Source: Pseudomonas sp. P818 (GTDB lineage: Bacteria > Pseudomonadota > Gammaproteobacteria > Pseudomonadales > Pseudomonadaceae). Taken from it: a DNA stretch of 64,000 nt. A program made the translations under genes and the position numbers. The stretch covers positions 310,001-374,000 of the forward strand of contig NZ_ATKM01000005.1 in NCBI RefSeq assembly GCF_000418555.1. The letters run 5' to 3'. How positions within the stretch are numbered: the first letter of the stretch is position 1; each line of letters starts with the position of its first letter. Below, piece after piece: positions 7,927 through 17,100 of this stretch. A model generated the notes under the pieces. It had not been told where the DNA came from, made no database searches, and saw nothing but the letters and a program-made list of their open reading frames with translations.

Positions 7927-8899
7927 ACATAGGCTCAAGGCGCAGCTTTTCCAACTCTGCGTAAGGCTCTGACGCCCAGTGCGCGATGTCGGCTTGGAGT
8001 TCTGCACTTGCCGCCTGTCGTTTCTGCTCGCTGTCCGCGCTGAAGGTCATTCCAGGGTTTTTGGCATCTAGTTGCGCGGCTGCTTGCATAGGCGCGATAT
8101 CCGTTTCGTTGAGCTCCAGGGCAGCGGCCAGTCGACCCCATGCCACCTGCGGTAACTCGCAGTAGTTGATCGGTATGCCGCCATGGCGCCTGCAAAGTTC
8201 CAGGCCCGCCTCAAGCATGCGACCTATGACCCGGCTGATGTAGGCCGACCTGGTCAGGCTTTGCTGTGTATCGTCGGACGCATCCAGGCCAGTGGCGCCG
8301 AGTAGACCGGGTACGCAATGCATGCCGGGCTGGCGTAGCTGCGATACGGCTATTTCCAGCGGATCGCGATAGAGGAAAATGCGCGGTACCTGAGGGTAGA
8401 GCGCTGCCAGCAGTAAGGCTTCGAACAGGTTCCAGGCATCCAGTTTGACGAACAGGCGCTGCTCGTTGCCGTGCCGAGGCTGGCCATACGCCGATAGCAG
8501 GGCTGCCACGTGATCCTGCAGTTGCCCGGGCTGGCTGGGATCACTGCGCTCGGCGCGCAGCAGGCTATCCAGTGGTGGCGGCTCGGAGAGCACGATGCTG
8601 TCCGGTAAGGCGGCCAGCATCTGTGCCATCAGTGTCGAGCCGCAGCGCGAGGCGTGGAAGATCAGGGCGTTGGGGGTAAGGCCTGGCCGGGCTATATGCC
8701 ACTGGCGCAAGGCATCCAGCCCGGTTTGTCGGCGAAATGCCTGGTTGAACGGCAGCCGCAGAGCACGCTCGACATCATCGCGGAAGAATGGCAGGGTCAG
8801 CCGTTGATCGCCGAACCAGCACCAGTCGACACACCACTGGCCACCTGCCTGCCAGATACGGATCGGTAACCAGCCATGGAAGTCCTGCTCGGGAGTCAT
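7916..8899 (-). CDS. Sulfotransferase-like P-loop protein
   Basis: The product is about 327 residues. The PAPS-type loop FHASRCGSTLMAQML lies near residue 95, preceded by a domain with LPFFRDDVERALRLPFNQAF. IFLYRDPLEIAVSQLRQPGM matches the 3'-phosphate-binding region. The start at 8899 gives a 4-base ATGA overlap with the upstream hydroxylase gene; Met codons at 8908 and 8920 are also possible. It is only remotely like the second sulfotransferase at 5311-6174, so the two probably have different acceptors. The roughly 95-residue N-terminal extension is unusual and resembles the layout of aspartyl/asparaginyl hydroxylase-associated sulfotransferases. A cytoplasmic role on a cognate peptide is inferred from translational coupling with the AspH-Nif11 protein. 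Confidence 0.7.
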   Translation of the reverse strand: MTPEQDFHGWLPIRIWQAGGQWCVDWCWFGDQRLTLPFFRDDVERALRLPFNQAFRRQTGLDALRQWHIARPGLTPNALIFHASRCGSTLMAQMLAALPDSIVLSEPPPLDSLLRAERSDPSQPGQLQDHVAALLSAYGQPRHGNEQRLFVKLDAWNLFEALLLAALYPQVPRIFLYRDPLEIAVSQLRQPGMHCVPGLLGATGLDASDDTQQSLTRSAYISRVIGRMLEAGLELCRRHGGIPINYCELPQVAWGRLAAALELNETDIAPMQAAAQLDAKNPGMTFSADSEQKRQAASAELQADIAHWASEPYAELEKLRLEPMSTR

Positions 8900-9696
8900 G
8901 CGCGCCATTGCCCGTTCCATGTCCGTTTTCCCTGGCGCATGGCGCCTTTTACGTCCGCTGCGGAAAACTCCAGCCCCCGTTCGTGCCCCAGGCGAACGAC
9001 CGTTTCACAGAAAAGCTGCGGGTCGGTGATCGTGCGCAAGCGTTCAGCCAGCTTCGGATCGCCCGCCACGCGATCGCGGAAAGTGGCAAAGGCCAACCCG
9101 GCCCTGCCTGGTGAAAGCTCGGGAGTATCGCTCATGCCTTGGCGCAACAGCCCCAGCAACCAGGCGTTGGGCTGGCAATCCAGCACCAGATGCACACGCG
9201 CACCAGGGCCGGGATTGTCCACCCGGTGCGGTCTGGACAGGTCGATGAACCAGCACTCGCCTGCCTTCATGGGCACCTGCAGGCCATCGACGAGAAACTC
9301 CACGTCAGGTGGGCTGAGAAGTGGCACGTGCAGGCGCAGGTCGCCACCGGGCTGACCGAGGCCGGGGTCGCGGTGTTCGTGAATGCGAGCGCCCGCGCCC
9401 AGGCGTAGCAGCCGTGCACTGCGGATGGTGGTCTGGAACAGTGCGAGCACGGCATGCCAGGCTGTTTCGTCTTGCCACCAGCTACTTGCCACAGGCGCAC
9501 CACATCCTGGCGCGAGGGGCAGAGGAGCGTCCTCGGGGGTGATCAGCGCGATACCGCTCCACTCACCTTCGTAGTAGCCCGTATTGAAATGGTAATGCCA
9601 GGCCGCCTCGGGAATCTTGCCGAGGGCATCCAGCAAGGCTTGTAGCTGAGGCGCCAGTGGCAGTCGGGAGCAGCGAGGCAAAGCGTCCGGGCTCAT
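8896..9696 (-). CDS. Aspartyl/asparaginyl beta-hydroxylase-type dioxygenase fused to a Nif11-like domain
   Basis: The product is 266 residues. Residues about 80-180 carry an AspH-type 2-oxoglutarate/Fe(II) core: IHEHRDPG (105-112, candidate iron ligands His108/Asp110), DLRLHVPL (Arg and His for 2-oxoglutarate), GECWFIDLSRPHRVDN (second iron His157) and ARVHLVLDC. Residues about 198-262 (AGLAFATFRDRVAGDPKLAE, then ITDPQLF, then GLEFSAADVKGAM) resemble the Nif11 domain known from RiPP leader peptides. The upstream M50-HlyD gene ends 14 bases before this start, and the downstream sulfotransferase-like gene overlaps by 4. Expected reaction: hydroxylation of Asp, Asn or another side chain. A Nif11 module attached to an enzyme rather than to a precursor is unusual. 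The Nif11 call is by motif and needs profile confirmation. Confidence 0.75.
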   Translation of the reverse strand: MSPDALPRCSRLPLAPQLQALLDALGKIPEAAWHYHFNTGYYEGEWSGIALITPEDAPLPLAPGCGAPVASSWWQDETAWHAVLALFQTTIRSARLLRLGAGARIHEHRDPGLGQPGGDLRLHVPLLSPPDVEFLVDGLQVPMKAGECWFIDLSRPHRVDNPGPGARVHLVLDCQPNAWLLGLLRQGMSDTPELSPGRAGLAFATFRDRVAGDPKLAERLRTITDPQLFCETVVRLGHERGLEFSAADVKGAMRQGKRTWNGQWRA

Positions 9697-9710
9697 GGTG
9701 CATCCTTGTT

Positions 9711-11804
9711 CTAGAAACCACTTTCGCGCACACCGAGTGCAGCGATCCTCCGCCAGGCGGCACCCAGCAGCGACTGCCGCGCACCATCGAGCACCACCAT
9801 GCCGCGCAGCGGGTGGTCGGGATGGAGGTCACCATCGAGCAGCGTCAGGCGGACGCCATACTGGGCTTGCGTGGGCTCGGCGCGGTGCTGCGCATCACGG
9901 CGCACGGCTATGGGGCCGCCGTGGTCGGAGCTGAGCGCCTCCAGTTCCAGGTAAGCGACGCCGGTGGCGTCCACCTCGTCCAGGCGTACTTTCATCGCCG
10001 GGCGTGCCGGGTCGTCGGTGATGAAATGACCTTCGCTGCCTGGTTTGATCCGCCAGAGGTTTTCTTCGGCGAGGTAGCCGCGCAGGCGTAATCCCGGCTC
10101 GACGATGCGCGCCAGCGGTTCGGCCGGATGCAGCCAACGGTTCGCGCTCAGGTCGCGTTGCAGGTCGCGTACCACGCCAGCCTGCTGTGCGCGTAGCTGC
10201 AGACGCTCACGCTGGGCAGCCAGGCCACGGTATTCGGCCACGGCCTCGGCTAGCCGCTGGTCGAGAATGCCGGCATCGGCTGCTGTTTCACTGCGCGCCG
10301 ATTGTCGGCGTAGCTGAAGCTGCAGTATGTCGATTTCGCGGCGCACGATGCTCAAGCGTGAGTCCAGATCCGGAGAGTCGAGTTCGAGCAGCAACTGCCC
10401 GCTTTCGACGCTTTGCCCATCGGTGACGTGCACGGCTTTCAGGCGCGCAGCGACTGGGGCATGCAGGGCACTGGTGCGTGAGGCTTCGAGTAGCGCGGGT
10501 ATCTCTACCGAGCTGCGCCAGGGCACCAGCAGCACCAGTAGCATCACTCCCAATGCCGAGCCGACCAGCATTATGTTATGCGGGGCGGCCTGGTAACGGC
10601 GCTTCCACCATTCGCCGAACTCCTTCCAGACCGGCATGCCGATGAACCACACCAGTTCCACCAGCATGAGGAAGATGCCCAGTACCTTGAAGAACAGGTG
10701 GTACACCGTCAGGGCGATACCGAAGAACAGGATCGCTCGCCATATCCAGGAACCATAACCCCAGATCAGCAAGCGCCGTGTCATGGCTGGTGACCAGGGT
10801 TCCGGCGCTGGCTCGCCATAGCCGAACAGCGTCTCGCGCAGGCGCCAGCGACATAGGGCGAAGGCGCGGTTCTGCAGGTTATCGACGCCCCACAGATCGC
10901 TGATCAGGAAGTAGCCATCGAAGCGCATGAAGGGATTGAGGTTGATCACCAGGGTGGTGATCCAGGTCGCGCTGGCCAGCATGAAGGCCGAGGTGCGTAG
11001 GGGGCCGTCCGGAAGCAATGACCAGGCCAGCAATGCCAGCACCGCCAGTAGCAGTTCAGCCATTACCCCGCCGGCGCCGATGAGCAGGCGGGAGCGACGA
11101 TCCTGTACCCGCCAGGCATCGCTGACGTCGGTGTAGAACATCGGCAGCATCACCATGAAGGCCAGCCCCATACTCTGCACCCGACAGCCCGCACGTTTGG
11201 CCATGAAGGCATGGCCAAACTCGTGACAGAGCTTGGCGAAGGTCAGGGCCACCCCGAAGGCCAGTGCGCCGCCCAGGCTGAACAGATGGGGGAAGGTGGC
11301 CAGAAAGCGTTGCCAATCGCGGATCACCAGGAACAGGCCGAGGGCGAACACCAGCGGCAGTCCCCAGCGCAGCAGCCACGGGCCGTGGCGTTCCAGCACC
11401 GGCCAGGCGCGATTGAGGAAGGGATCGGGTCGCCACAGCGGAATGCGGAAAAACAGGTACTGATGCAGCACCCGCTTCCACGGGCTCTGGCGCTGGGAGG
11501 CGGCCTTCATCGCGTAGCTGGCGCGCTGCTTGTCGTCCAGAGCGGCGATCAGGTCGTGGCTGCCGAGAAAGCGCAGCATGTCCTCGAGTTCGGCCAGACC
11601 CAGGGGCATGCCTGGCTCGGCGTTGGCGGCGGCCAGTACGCGCTGCGGTTCGCCCAGCGTCCAGTGGCGCAGCAGGCGCACGGCGGCAGCGCCGAGCTTG
11701 AAGTAGCGGCCGCGTAGCGGATCGGCCAGCGTCCACTGCGGTGCGCCGTCGAGCCCGGGTTCTGCGGGGGATAGCTGCAGGTCGGGGCGCAGGGCGGGCA
11801 GCAT
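9711..11804 (-). CDS. M50 zinc metalloprotease fused to a HlyD-type adaptor domain
   Basis: The product is 697 residues. Residues 20-90 (LADPLRGRYFKLGAAAVRLL, ending FLGSHDLI) resemble a PqqD-like winged-helix module. A membrane block follows with HEFGH (194-198) and NLNPFMRFDGYF (288-299, third zinc ligand Asp296), the two signatures of site-2-protease/M50 enzymes. Further membrane segments lie at about 240-262, 355-390 and 411-428. From about 430 the chain becomes a HlyD barrel and hairpin: PVAARLKAVHVTDGQSVESG, then a coiled coil at 480-560. The start overlaps the stop of the GAF-HlyD gene by one base. Known relatives act in export or maturation of peptides and proteins. Here a role in releasing or moving the giant DUF4347 protein or a small peptide is inferred. 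No ATPase is fused or adjacent. Confidence 0.85.
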   Translation of the reverse strand: MLPALRPDLQLSPAEPGLDGAPQWTLADPLRGRYFKLGAAAVRLLRHWTLGEPQRVLAAANAEPGMPLGLAELEDMLRFLGSHDLIAALDDKQRASYAMKAASQRQSPWKRVLHQYLFFRIPLWRPDPFLNRAWPVLERHGPWLLRWGLPLVFALGLFLVIRDWQRFLATFPHLFSLGGALAFGVALTFAKLCHEFGHAFMAKRAGCRVQSMGLAFMVMLPMFYTDVSDAWRVQDRRSRLLIGAGGVMAELLLAVLALLAWSLLPDGPLRTSAFMLASATWITTLVINLNPFMRFDGYFLISDLWGVDNLQNRAFALCRWRLRETLFGYGEPAPEPWSPAMTRRLLIWGYGSWIWRAILFFGIALTVYHLFFKVLGIFLMLVELVWFIGMPVWKEFGEWWKRRYQAAPHNIMLVGSALGVMLLVLLVPWRSSVEIPALLEASRTSALHAPVAARLKAVHVTDGQSVESGQLLLELDSPDLDSRLSIVRREIDILQLQLRRQSARSETAADAGILDQRLAEAVAEYRGLAAQRERLQLRAQQAGVVRDLQRDLSANRWLHPAEPLARIVEPGLRLRGYLAEENLWRIKPGSEGHFITDDPARPAMKVRLDEVDATGVAYLELEALSSDHGGPIAVRRDAQHRAEPTQAQYGVRLTLLDGDLHPDHPLRGMVVLDGARQSLLGAAWRRIAALGVRESGF

Positions 11805-13123
11805 CAGAAACCCAGGCTCTGACGAGCGGCGGCCAGCGGGCGGCGCAGCAGGTAATAGGCCAGCGGTGCACGATCGCCGAACAGCTTGGCGGTGCCACGC
11901 AGGCCGATGCGTGGCGGTGCGTCGACGAAGCGTGCATCGAGGCGGTAGGCCAACTGGCCGGCCGCGGTACTCTGGGCCTCGTAGGCGGAGCGCTCCAGCC
12001 GTGCCTCATGACGATTGAGTGGGTCGCTGTCGAGAAACAGCGCCACTTCGGCGCCAGGCTGCAGGGCGATGGCGTCGCCGACGGGCAGCTCGATGCGCAA
12101 CTCGGCCTGCGCCGGATCGGCGATCTGCATCAGCCGTTCGCCGGTCTGCACGGGCTTGCCGGTCAGGCGTTCGGCATCGGCGAACACGGCGATCCCTGCA
12201 CGTTCGGCGCGCACTTCGCTACGCGCCAGCAGTTGCCTGGCATAGTCGCGTTCGGCGCGCTTCTGCTCGACGCGGGCGGCCAGCAGGTCGAGGCGGGCGC
12301 TGGATTCGGCGTCGGCGAAGGCGCGCTGGCTGTTGGCCTTGAGCTCGGCCTCGGCCACGCCAAGAGCACGTTCGGCGACATCGGCCTGGGCCTTGAGGCT
12401 GGTGGCATCGAAGCGCACCAGCAGATCGCCGGCGGCAACGTTCTGGTTGGGCTTGACCAGGAATTCGGCGATCACCCCGTCCAGCGGTGCGGCCACCACT
12501 CGCCCGCCCAGTGGCACAACTTCGGCAGGTGCCAGCACCGACTGGCGTACCGGAATCAGCAGCAACAGCGAGAGCGCGGCGGCCACCGCCAGCAATTTGC
12601 GTCGCGGCCAGCGCATGCGCCAGGGCTTGCGTGGTTGCAGGGCCAGCCAGGCGTGGGCGTAGGTGTCGGCCAACTGCCTGAGCAGCGCTTGCTCGGCCTC
12701 GGCGAATGGCTTGTCGCGCGCCAGCCACAGGCCGCCGAAGGTTTCGTCGCGGCGGCTCTTCAATGGCAACCAGAAGGCGTGCGGGGCGGAGAGGCTGTTC
12801 ATGTCCAGGCGCGTCTGTTCGTCCAGTTGCGCCGGATCGACAGCGTGCGCCTCACTCAGCCGGCCATGCTTGAGCAGCGCCGAGGCGGCACGTTCGACGA
12901 AGGCCACGAACGGTGCGTTCGCCTCCACCACGCTGATGCCGGTCAGCGCCTGCACCTTGCCGGCGATCAGCAGGGCGGCATGGCGGAAGCCGAACAGCGC
13001 CTGGCCGTCATTGACCATGGCGTAGGCCAGTTGCTCGGTGCTGCCGGCCTTGCGCGCCTGCTGCTCCAGGCCGAGGAACAGGGCGAATACCCGTTCGGCC
13101 GTGCCGGGCAGCGGGGCGTTCAT
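11804..13123 (-). CDS. HlyD-family adaptor with N-terminal GAF-like domain
   Basis: The product is 439 residues. Residues about 10-170 form a cytoplasmic GAF-like domain (LAYAMVNDGQALFGFRHAAL, then FWLPLKSRRDETFGGLWLAR). A single membrane segment follows (LLAVAAALSLLLLIPV, about 193-208). The periplasmic HlyD part starts at GGRVVAAPLDGVIAEFLVKP, has a coiled-coil hairpin at about 265-320 and a barrel with AELRIELPVGDAI. The start ATGA overlaps the stop of the adaptor upstream, so translation is coupled. A HlyD protein with an intracellular sensory-like domain suggests that export is gated by a ligand or by the enzyme complex; this is inference. I see no conserved cyclic-nucleotide-binding residues. 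Confidence 0.8.
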   Translation of the reverse strand: MNAPLPGTAERVFALFLGLEQQARKAGSTEQLAYAMVNDGQALFGFRHAALLIAGKVQALTGISVVEANAPFVAFVERAASALLKHGRLSEAHAVDPAQLDEQTRLDMNSLSAPHAFWLPLKSRRDETFGGLWLARDKPFAEAEQALLRQLADTYAHAWLALQPRKPWRMRWPRRKLLAVAAALSLLLLIPVRQSVLAPAEVVPLGGRVVAAPLDGVIAEFLVKPNQNVAAGDLLVRFDATSLKAQADVAERALGVAEAELKANSQRAFADAESSARLDLLAARVEQKRAERDYARQLLARSEVRAERAGIAVFADAERLTGKPVQTGERLMQIADPAQAELRIELPVGDAIALQPGAEVALFLDSDPLNRHEARLERSAYEAQSTAAGQLAYRLDARFVDAPPRIGLRGTAKLFGDRAPLAYYLLRRPLAAARQSLGF

Positions 13124-13902
13124 TGCGCCACCTGGAACTGCGCCGTGCCACTCATGCCGGCGAGCAGGCCCTCGGTGTCCTCGGGTAGGCTGCCGATCAG
13201 CAGCAGCGTCTGGCTGCCTTCGTCGATGCGCGCGCCGAGGCGCTTGACCTTGGCCTTGAGCGGCGCGCCGGTCTCGTCGGGAATGAAGTCGAAGCTCTGG
13301 CCCGGCTGCAGGCGACCGAGCCAGGCCGATGGCACCAGCAGGTAGATCTCCAGCGTGCCGTTATCCACCACCTCCAGCAGCGGTGCGCCACTGGCGACGC
13401 TCTCGTGAGGCTGGGCGCGGCGCAGCACTACACGGCCATTGAACGGCGCGATGACGCTGCAGCGCTTCACCTGTACCTGATACACCTGGGTCTCCGCCTG
13501 GGCCTGGGCTTGCCGGGCCTCGGCCAGCGCTACCTCGAAGCGCCCGACGGAGTTGAGGGCGGCCAGCTGCTTCTTGTGGTTCAGTTCCTCGCGGGTCGCG
13601 CGGGCAGCGGCCTGGGCGGCGTTGAGCTGGGCCTGGTAGGCGCTGCAGTCGAAGCGCGCGAGAACGTCGCCCTTGTTGAAGTCCTGGCCATCGCTGAATG
13701 GCATCTCGACGATACGGCCAGGCAGTTCGCTGGACAGCACGGCCTGGTTGCGCGCCCGCAGTACGCCACGCACCTGGCGTTCGCCGGCCTGGGTGGCGAC
13801 CGGCGCCAGTGATTCGAGCAACGGATCGTCCGCACGGAGCGAGGTGCTCAGTGCGGATGCGAGCAGGCCGAGGAGCAGGAAGAGTGGGGCGTTTCGCGGC
13901 AT
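13120..13902 (-). CDS. RND/HlyD-type periplasmic adaptor subunit
   Basis: The product is 260 residues from ATG 13902, which is preferred over ATG 13911 because AAGGA then sits 8 bases upstream. The signal peptide is PRNAPLFLLLGLLASALSTS. The lipoyl half-motifs are SSELPGRIVEMPFSDGQDFN and VIAPFNGRVVLRRAQPHESV, flanking a short coiled coil (about 85-145), followed by a beta-barrel with LEIYLLVPSAWLGRLQPGQS. It is short for an RND adaptor (usually 350-400 residues) and lacks a partner pump here. It is the first gene of the minus-strand set. The 222 bases before it are shared with the divergent DUF2126 gene and probably contain both promoters. Likely role: envelope-spanning adaptor for the island's export path. 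Confidence 0.8.
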   Translation of the reverse strand: MPRNAPLFLLLGLLASALSTSLRADDPLLESLAPVATQAGERQVRGVLRARNQAVLSSELPGRIVEMPFSDGQDFNKGDVLARFDCSAYQAQLNAAQAAARATREELNHKKQLAALNSVGRFEVALAEARQAQAQAETQVYQVQVKRCSVIAPFNGRVVLRRAQPHESVASGAPLLEVVDNGTLEIYLLVPSAWLGRLQPGQSFDFIPDETGAPLKAKVKRLGARIDEGSQTLLLIGSLPEDTEGLLAGMSGTAQFQVAQ

Positions 13903-14124
13903 GACATCCATCCTTGCCTGAGGTCATGGCAGTCTACGGTAGAACGCAGTCACGGCAAATTGGCCGTAACGATGCATTGCTATGGTGCATGATGTCGACT
14001 CTGGTGCGCGCAAGGCCTGCTTCTGGTGCGCGGGGCGCATCGCCGGCCTAGATGCTGTGTGGTCTGGGCCCTGGCATAAGTCTTGCGCGGCACAGGGTAT
14101 CGTCCAGGCTAGCAGGAGGCCGCC

Positions 14125-17100
14125 GTGTCGATTCATGTCGCGCTGCATCACGTCACCCACTACCGCTACGACCGTGCGGTCAACCTCGGGCCGCAGGTCG
14201 TGCGTTTGCGCCCGGCACCGCACAGTCGCACACGCATTCTCTCCTACGCGCTGAAGGTCGAACCGGGCCAGCACTTCATCAACTGGCAGCAGGACCCGCA
14301 AGGCAACTACCTGGCGCGCCTGGTGTTTCCCGAGAAGACCCGCGAATTCAAGGTCGAGGTGGACCTGGTCGCCGAGATGGCGGTGTTCAACCCCTTCGAT
14401 TTCTTCCTCGAACCCTATGCCGAGCGTATTCCCTTCGCCTACACCGAGGGCGAGCAGCGCGAGCTGGCGCCCTATCTGGTCAAGCTGCCGGCCACGCCGC
14501 TGTTCGCCGAGTACCTGGCCGGCGTCGAGCGCACGCCCAAGCCCAGCGTCGATTTCCTGGTCGAGCTGAACCAGCGCCTGTCGGCCGACATCCGCTACCT
14601 GATCCGCATGGAGCCGGGCGTGCAGACGCCGGAGCAGTCGCTCGAGCTGGCCTCCGGTTCCTGCCGCGACTCGGCCTGGCTGCTGGTGCAACTGCTGCGT
14701 CATCTGGGGCTGGCGGCGCGCTTCGTTTCCGGCTACCTGATCCAGCTCACTGCCGACGTCAAATCCCTCGATGGCCCCAGCGGCACCGACAAGGACTTCA
14801 CAGACCTGCATGCCTGGTGCGAGGTGTACCTGCCCGGCGCTGGCTGGATCGGCCTCGACCCCACCAGCGGCCTGTTCGCCGGCGAAGGCCATATCCCCTT
14901 GGCCTGCAGCCCGGAGCCGTCCTCGGCGGCGCCGATCACCGGTGGGCTGGACGAGTGCGAGGTGGAGTTCGAGCACCTGATGAGCGTCGAGCGCGTGTGG
15001 GAGGCGCCGCGCGTCACCAAGCCTTACAGCGAGGCGCAGTGGCAGGCGATCCAGGCGCTGGGGCGACGCATCGACGATGACCTGAGCAAGCACGACGTGC
15101 GCCTGACCATGGGCGGCGAGCCGACCTTTGTCGCCCTCGACTACCCCGATGACGACGAATGGAATACCGCCGCGCTGGGGCCGAACAAGCGCCGCCTGGC
15201 CGCCGACCTGTTCCATCGCCTGCGCGACCACTATGCGCCCAATGCGCTGGTGCACTTCGGCCAGGGCAAGTGGTACCCGGGCGAGCAGTTGCCGCGCTGG
15301 TCGCTGAACTGCTTCTGGCGGCGCGACGGCGAGCCGCTGTGGCATGACCCCAAGCTGCTGGCCGACGAGAAGCGCGGCTACGGTGCCAGCGCCGACACCG
15401 CCGCGCGTTTTCTCGCCGCCCTGGCGGCGCGTCTGGATGTGGACGCCGGCAACGTCTTCCCGGCCTATGAGGACTGGTTCTACTACCTGTGGCGCGAGCG
15501 CAAGCTGCCGGACAACGTCACCCCGGACGATCCGCGCCTGAGCGACCCGCTGGAGCGCGAGCGCCTGCGCAAGGTGTTCGATCAAGGCCTCGACGCCGTA
15601 GTCGGCCACGTGCTGCCGCTGGCGCGCCAGGTAGTGGGCGAGGGCTGGCAGAGCGGGCGCTGGTTCCTGCGCGACGAGCATTGCCGCCTGCTGCCAGGCG
15701 ACTCGCCGCTGGGCTACCGTCTGCCGCTGGATTCGCTGCCCTGGGTCAGCCAGGCCGACTACCCCTACATCAATCCGGTCGATCCCAGTCAGGCGTTGCC
15801 GCCCTTGCCCAGTCCGGCGCAGATCCAGCGCCAGCTGCGCGGCGTCTGGCGCGGCGCCAGTGCCGGCCCGCAAAGCGCGCGCCCGGCCTGCGGGCAGTCG
15901 GCTGCCGGCATCGTGCGCACCGCGCTGTGCGCCGAGCCGCGCGAGGGCCGCTTGTACCTGTTCATGCCGCCGCTGGCGCACCTGGAGGACTACCTGGAAC
16001 TGGTCGCGGCCATCGAGGCGGTGGCTGCCGAGCTGAGCTGCCCGGTGCTGCTGGAAGGCTACGAGCCGCCGCTGGACCCGCGCCTGCTGCACTTTCGCGT
16101 CACCCCCGACCCCGGCGTGATCGAGGTGAACATCCACCCGGCGGCCAGCTGGGACGAGTTGGTCGAGCGCTGCGAATTCCTCTACGAGGCGGCGCGTCAG
16201 TCGCGCCTGTCCAGCGAGAAATTCATGATCGACGGCCGCCACACCGGCACCGGCGGTGGCAACCATTTCGTCCTCGGCGGTGCGACGCCGGGCGATTCGC
16301 CCTTTCTGCGTCGCCCCGATCTGTTGCGCAGCCTGATCAGCTACTGGCACAACCACCCATCGCTGTCCTACCTGTTCAGCGGCCTGTTTATCGGCCCGAC
16401 CTCGCAGGCGCCACGTGTGGACGAAGCGCGCAACGACGCCCTGTACGAGCTGGAAATCGCCTTCGCGCAGATGCCCGAGCCGGGCCGCGACTGCCCGCCG
16501 TGGCTGGTCGACCGCCTGCTGCGCAACCTGCTGGTGGACGTCACCGGCAACACCCACCGCGCCGAGTTCTGCATCGACAAGCTGTACTCGCCGGACTCGG
16601 CCACTGGCCGCCTCGGCCTGCTCGAACTGCGCGCCTTCGAGATGCCGCCGCACGCGCAGATGAGCCTGGCCCAGCAACTGCTGCTGCGCGCGTTGATCGC
16701 GCGTTTTTGGCAGGAACCCTACCGCCCGGCCAGGCTGGTGCGCTGGGGCACCGAGCTGCATGACCGCTTCCTGCTGCCGCATTTCGTCGAGCAGGACTTC
16801 GCCGACGTGCTGCAGGAGCTGTCGGCCTTTGGTTATCCGCTGCGCGCCGAGTGGTTCGCCCCGCACCTGGAGTTCCGTTTTCCCAAGGCCGGCGACTTCG
16901 CGGTCAAGGGCATCGACCTGGAGCTGCGCCAGGCCCTGGAGCCCTGGCATGTGCTGGGCGAGGAGGGCGCCATCGGCGGTACCGTGCGTTACGTCGACTC
17001 GTCGCTGGAGCGCATGCAGGTGAAGGTGAACGGCATGGCGCCGGATCGCTACGTGCTGACCTGCAACGGCGTGCCGGTGCCGCTGCGACCGACCGGCAAG

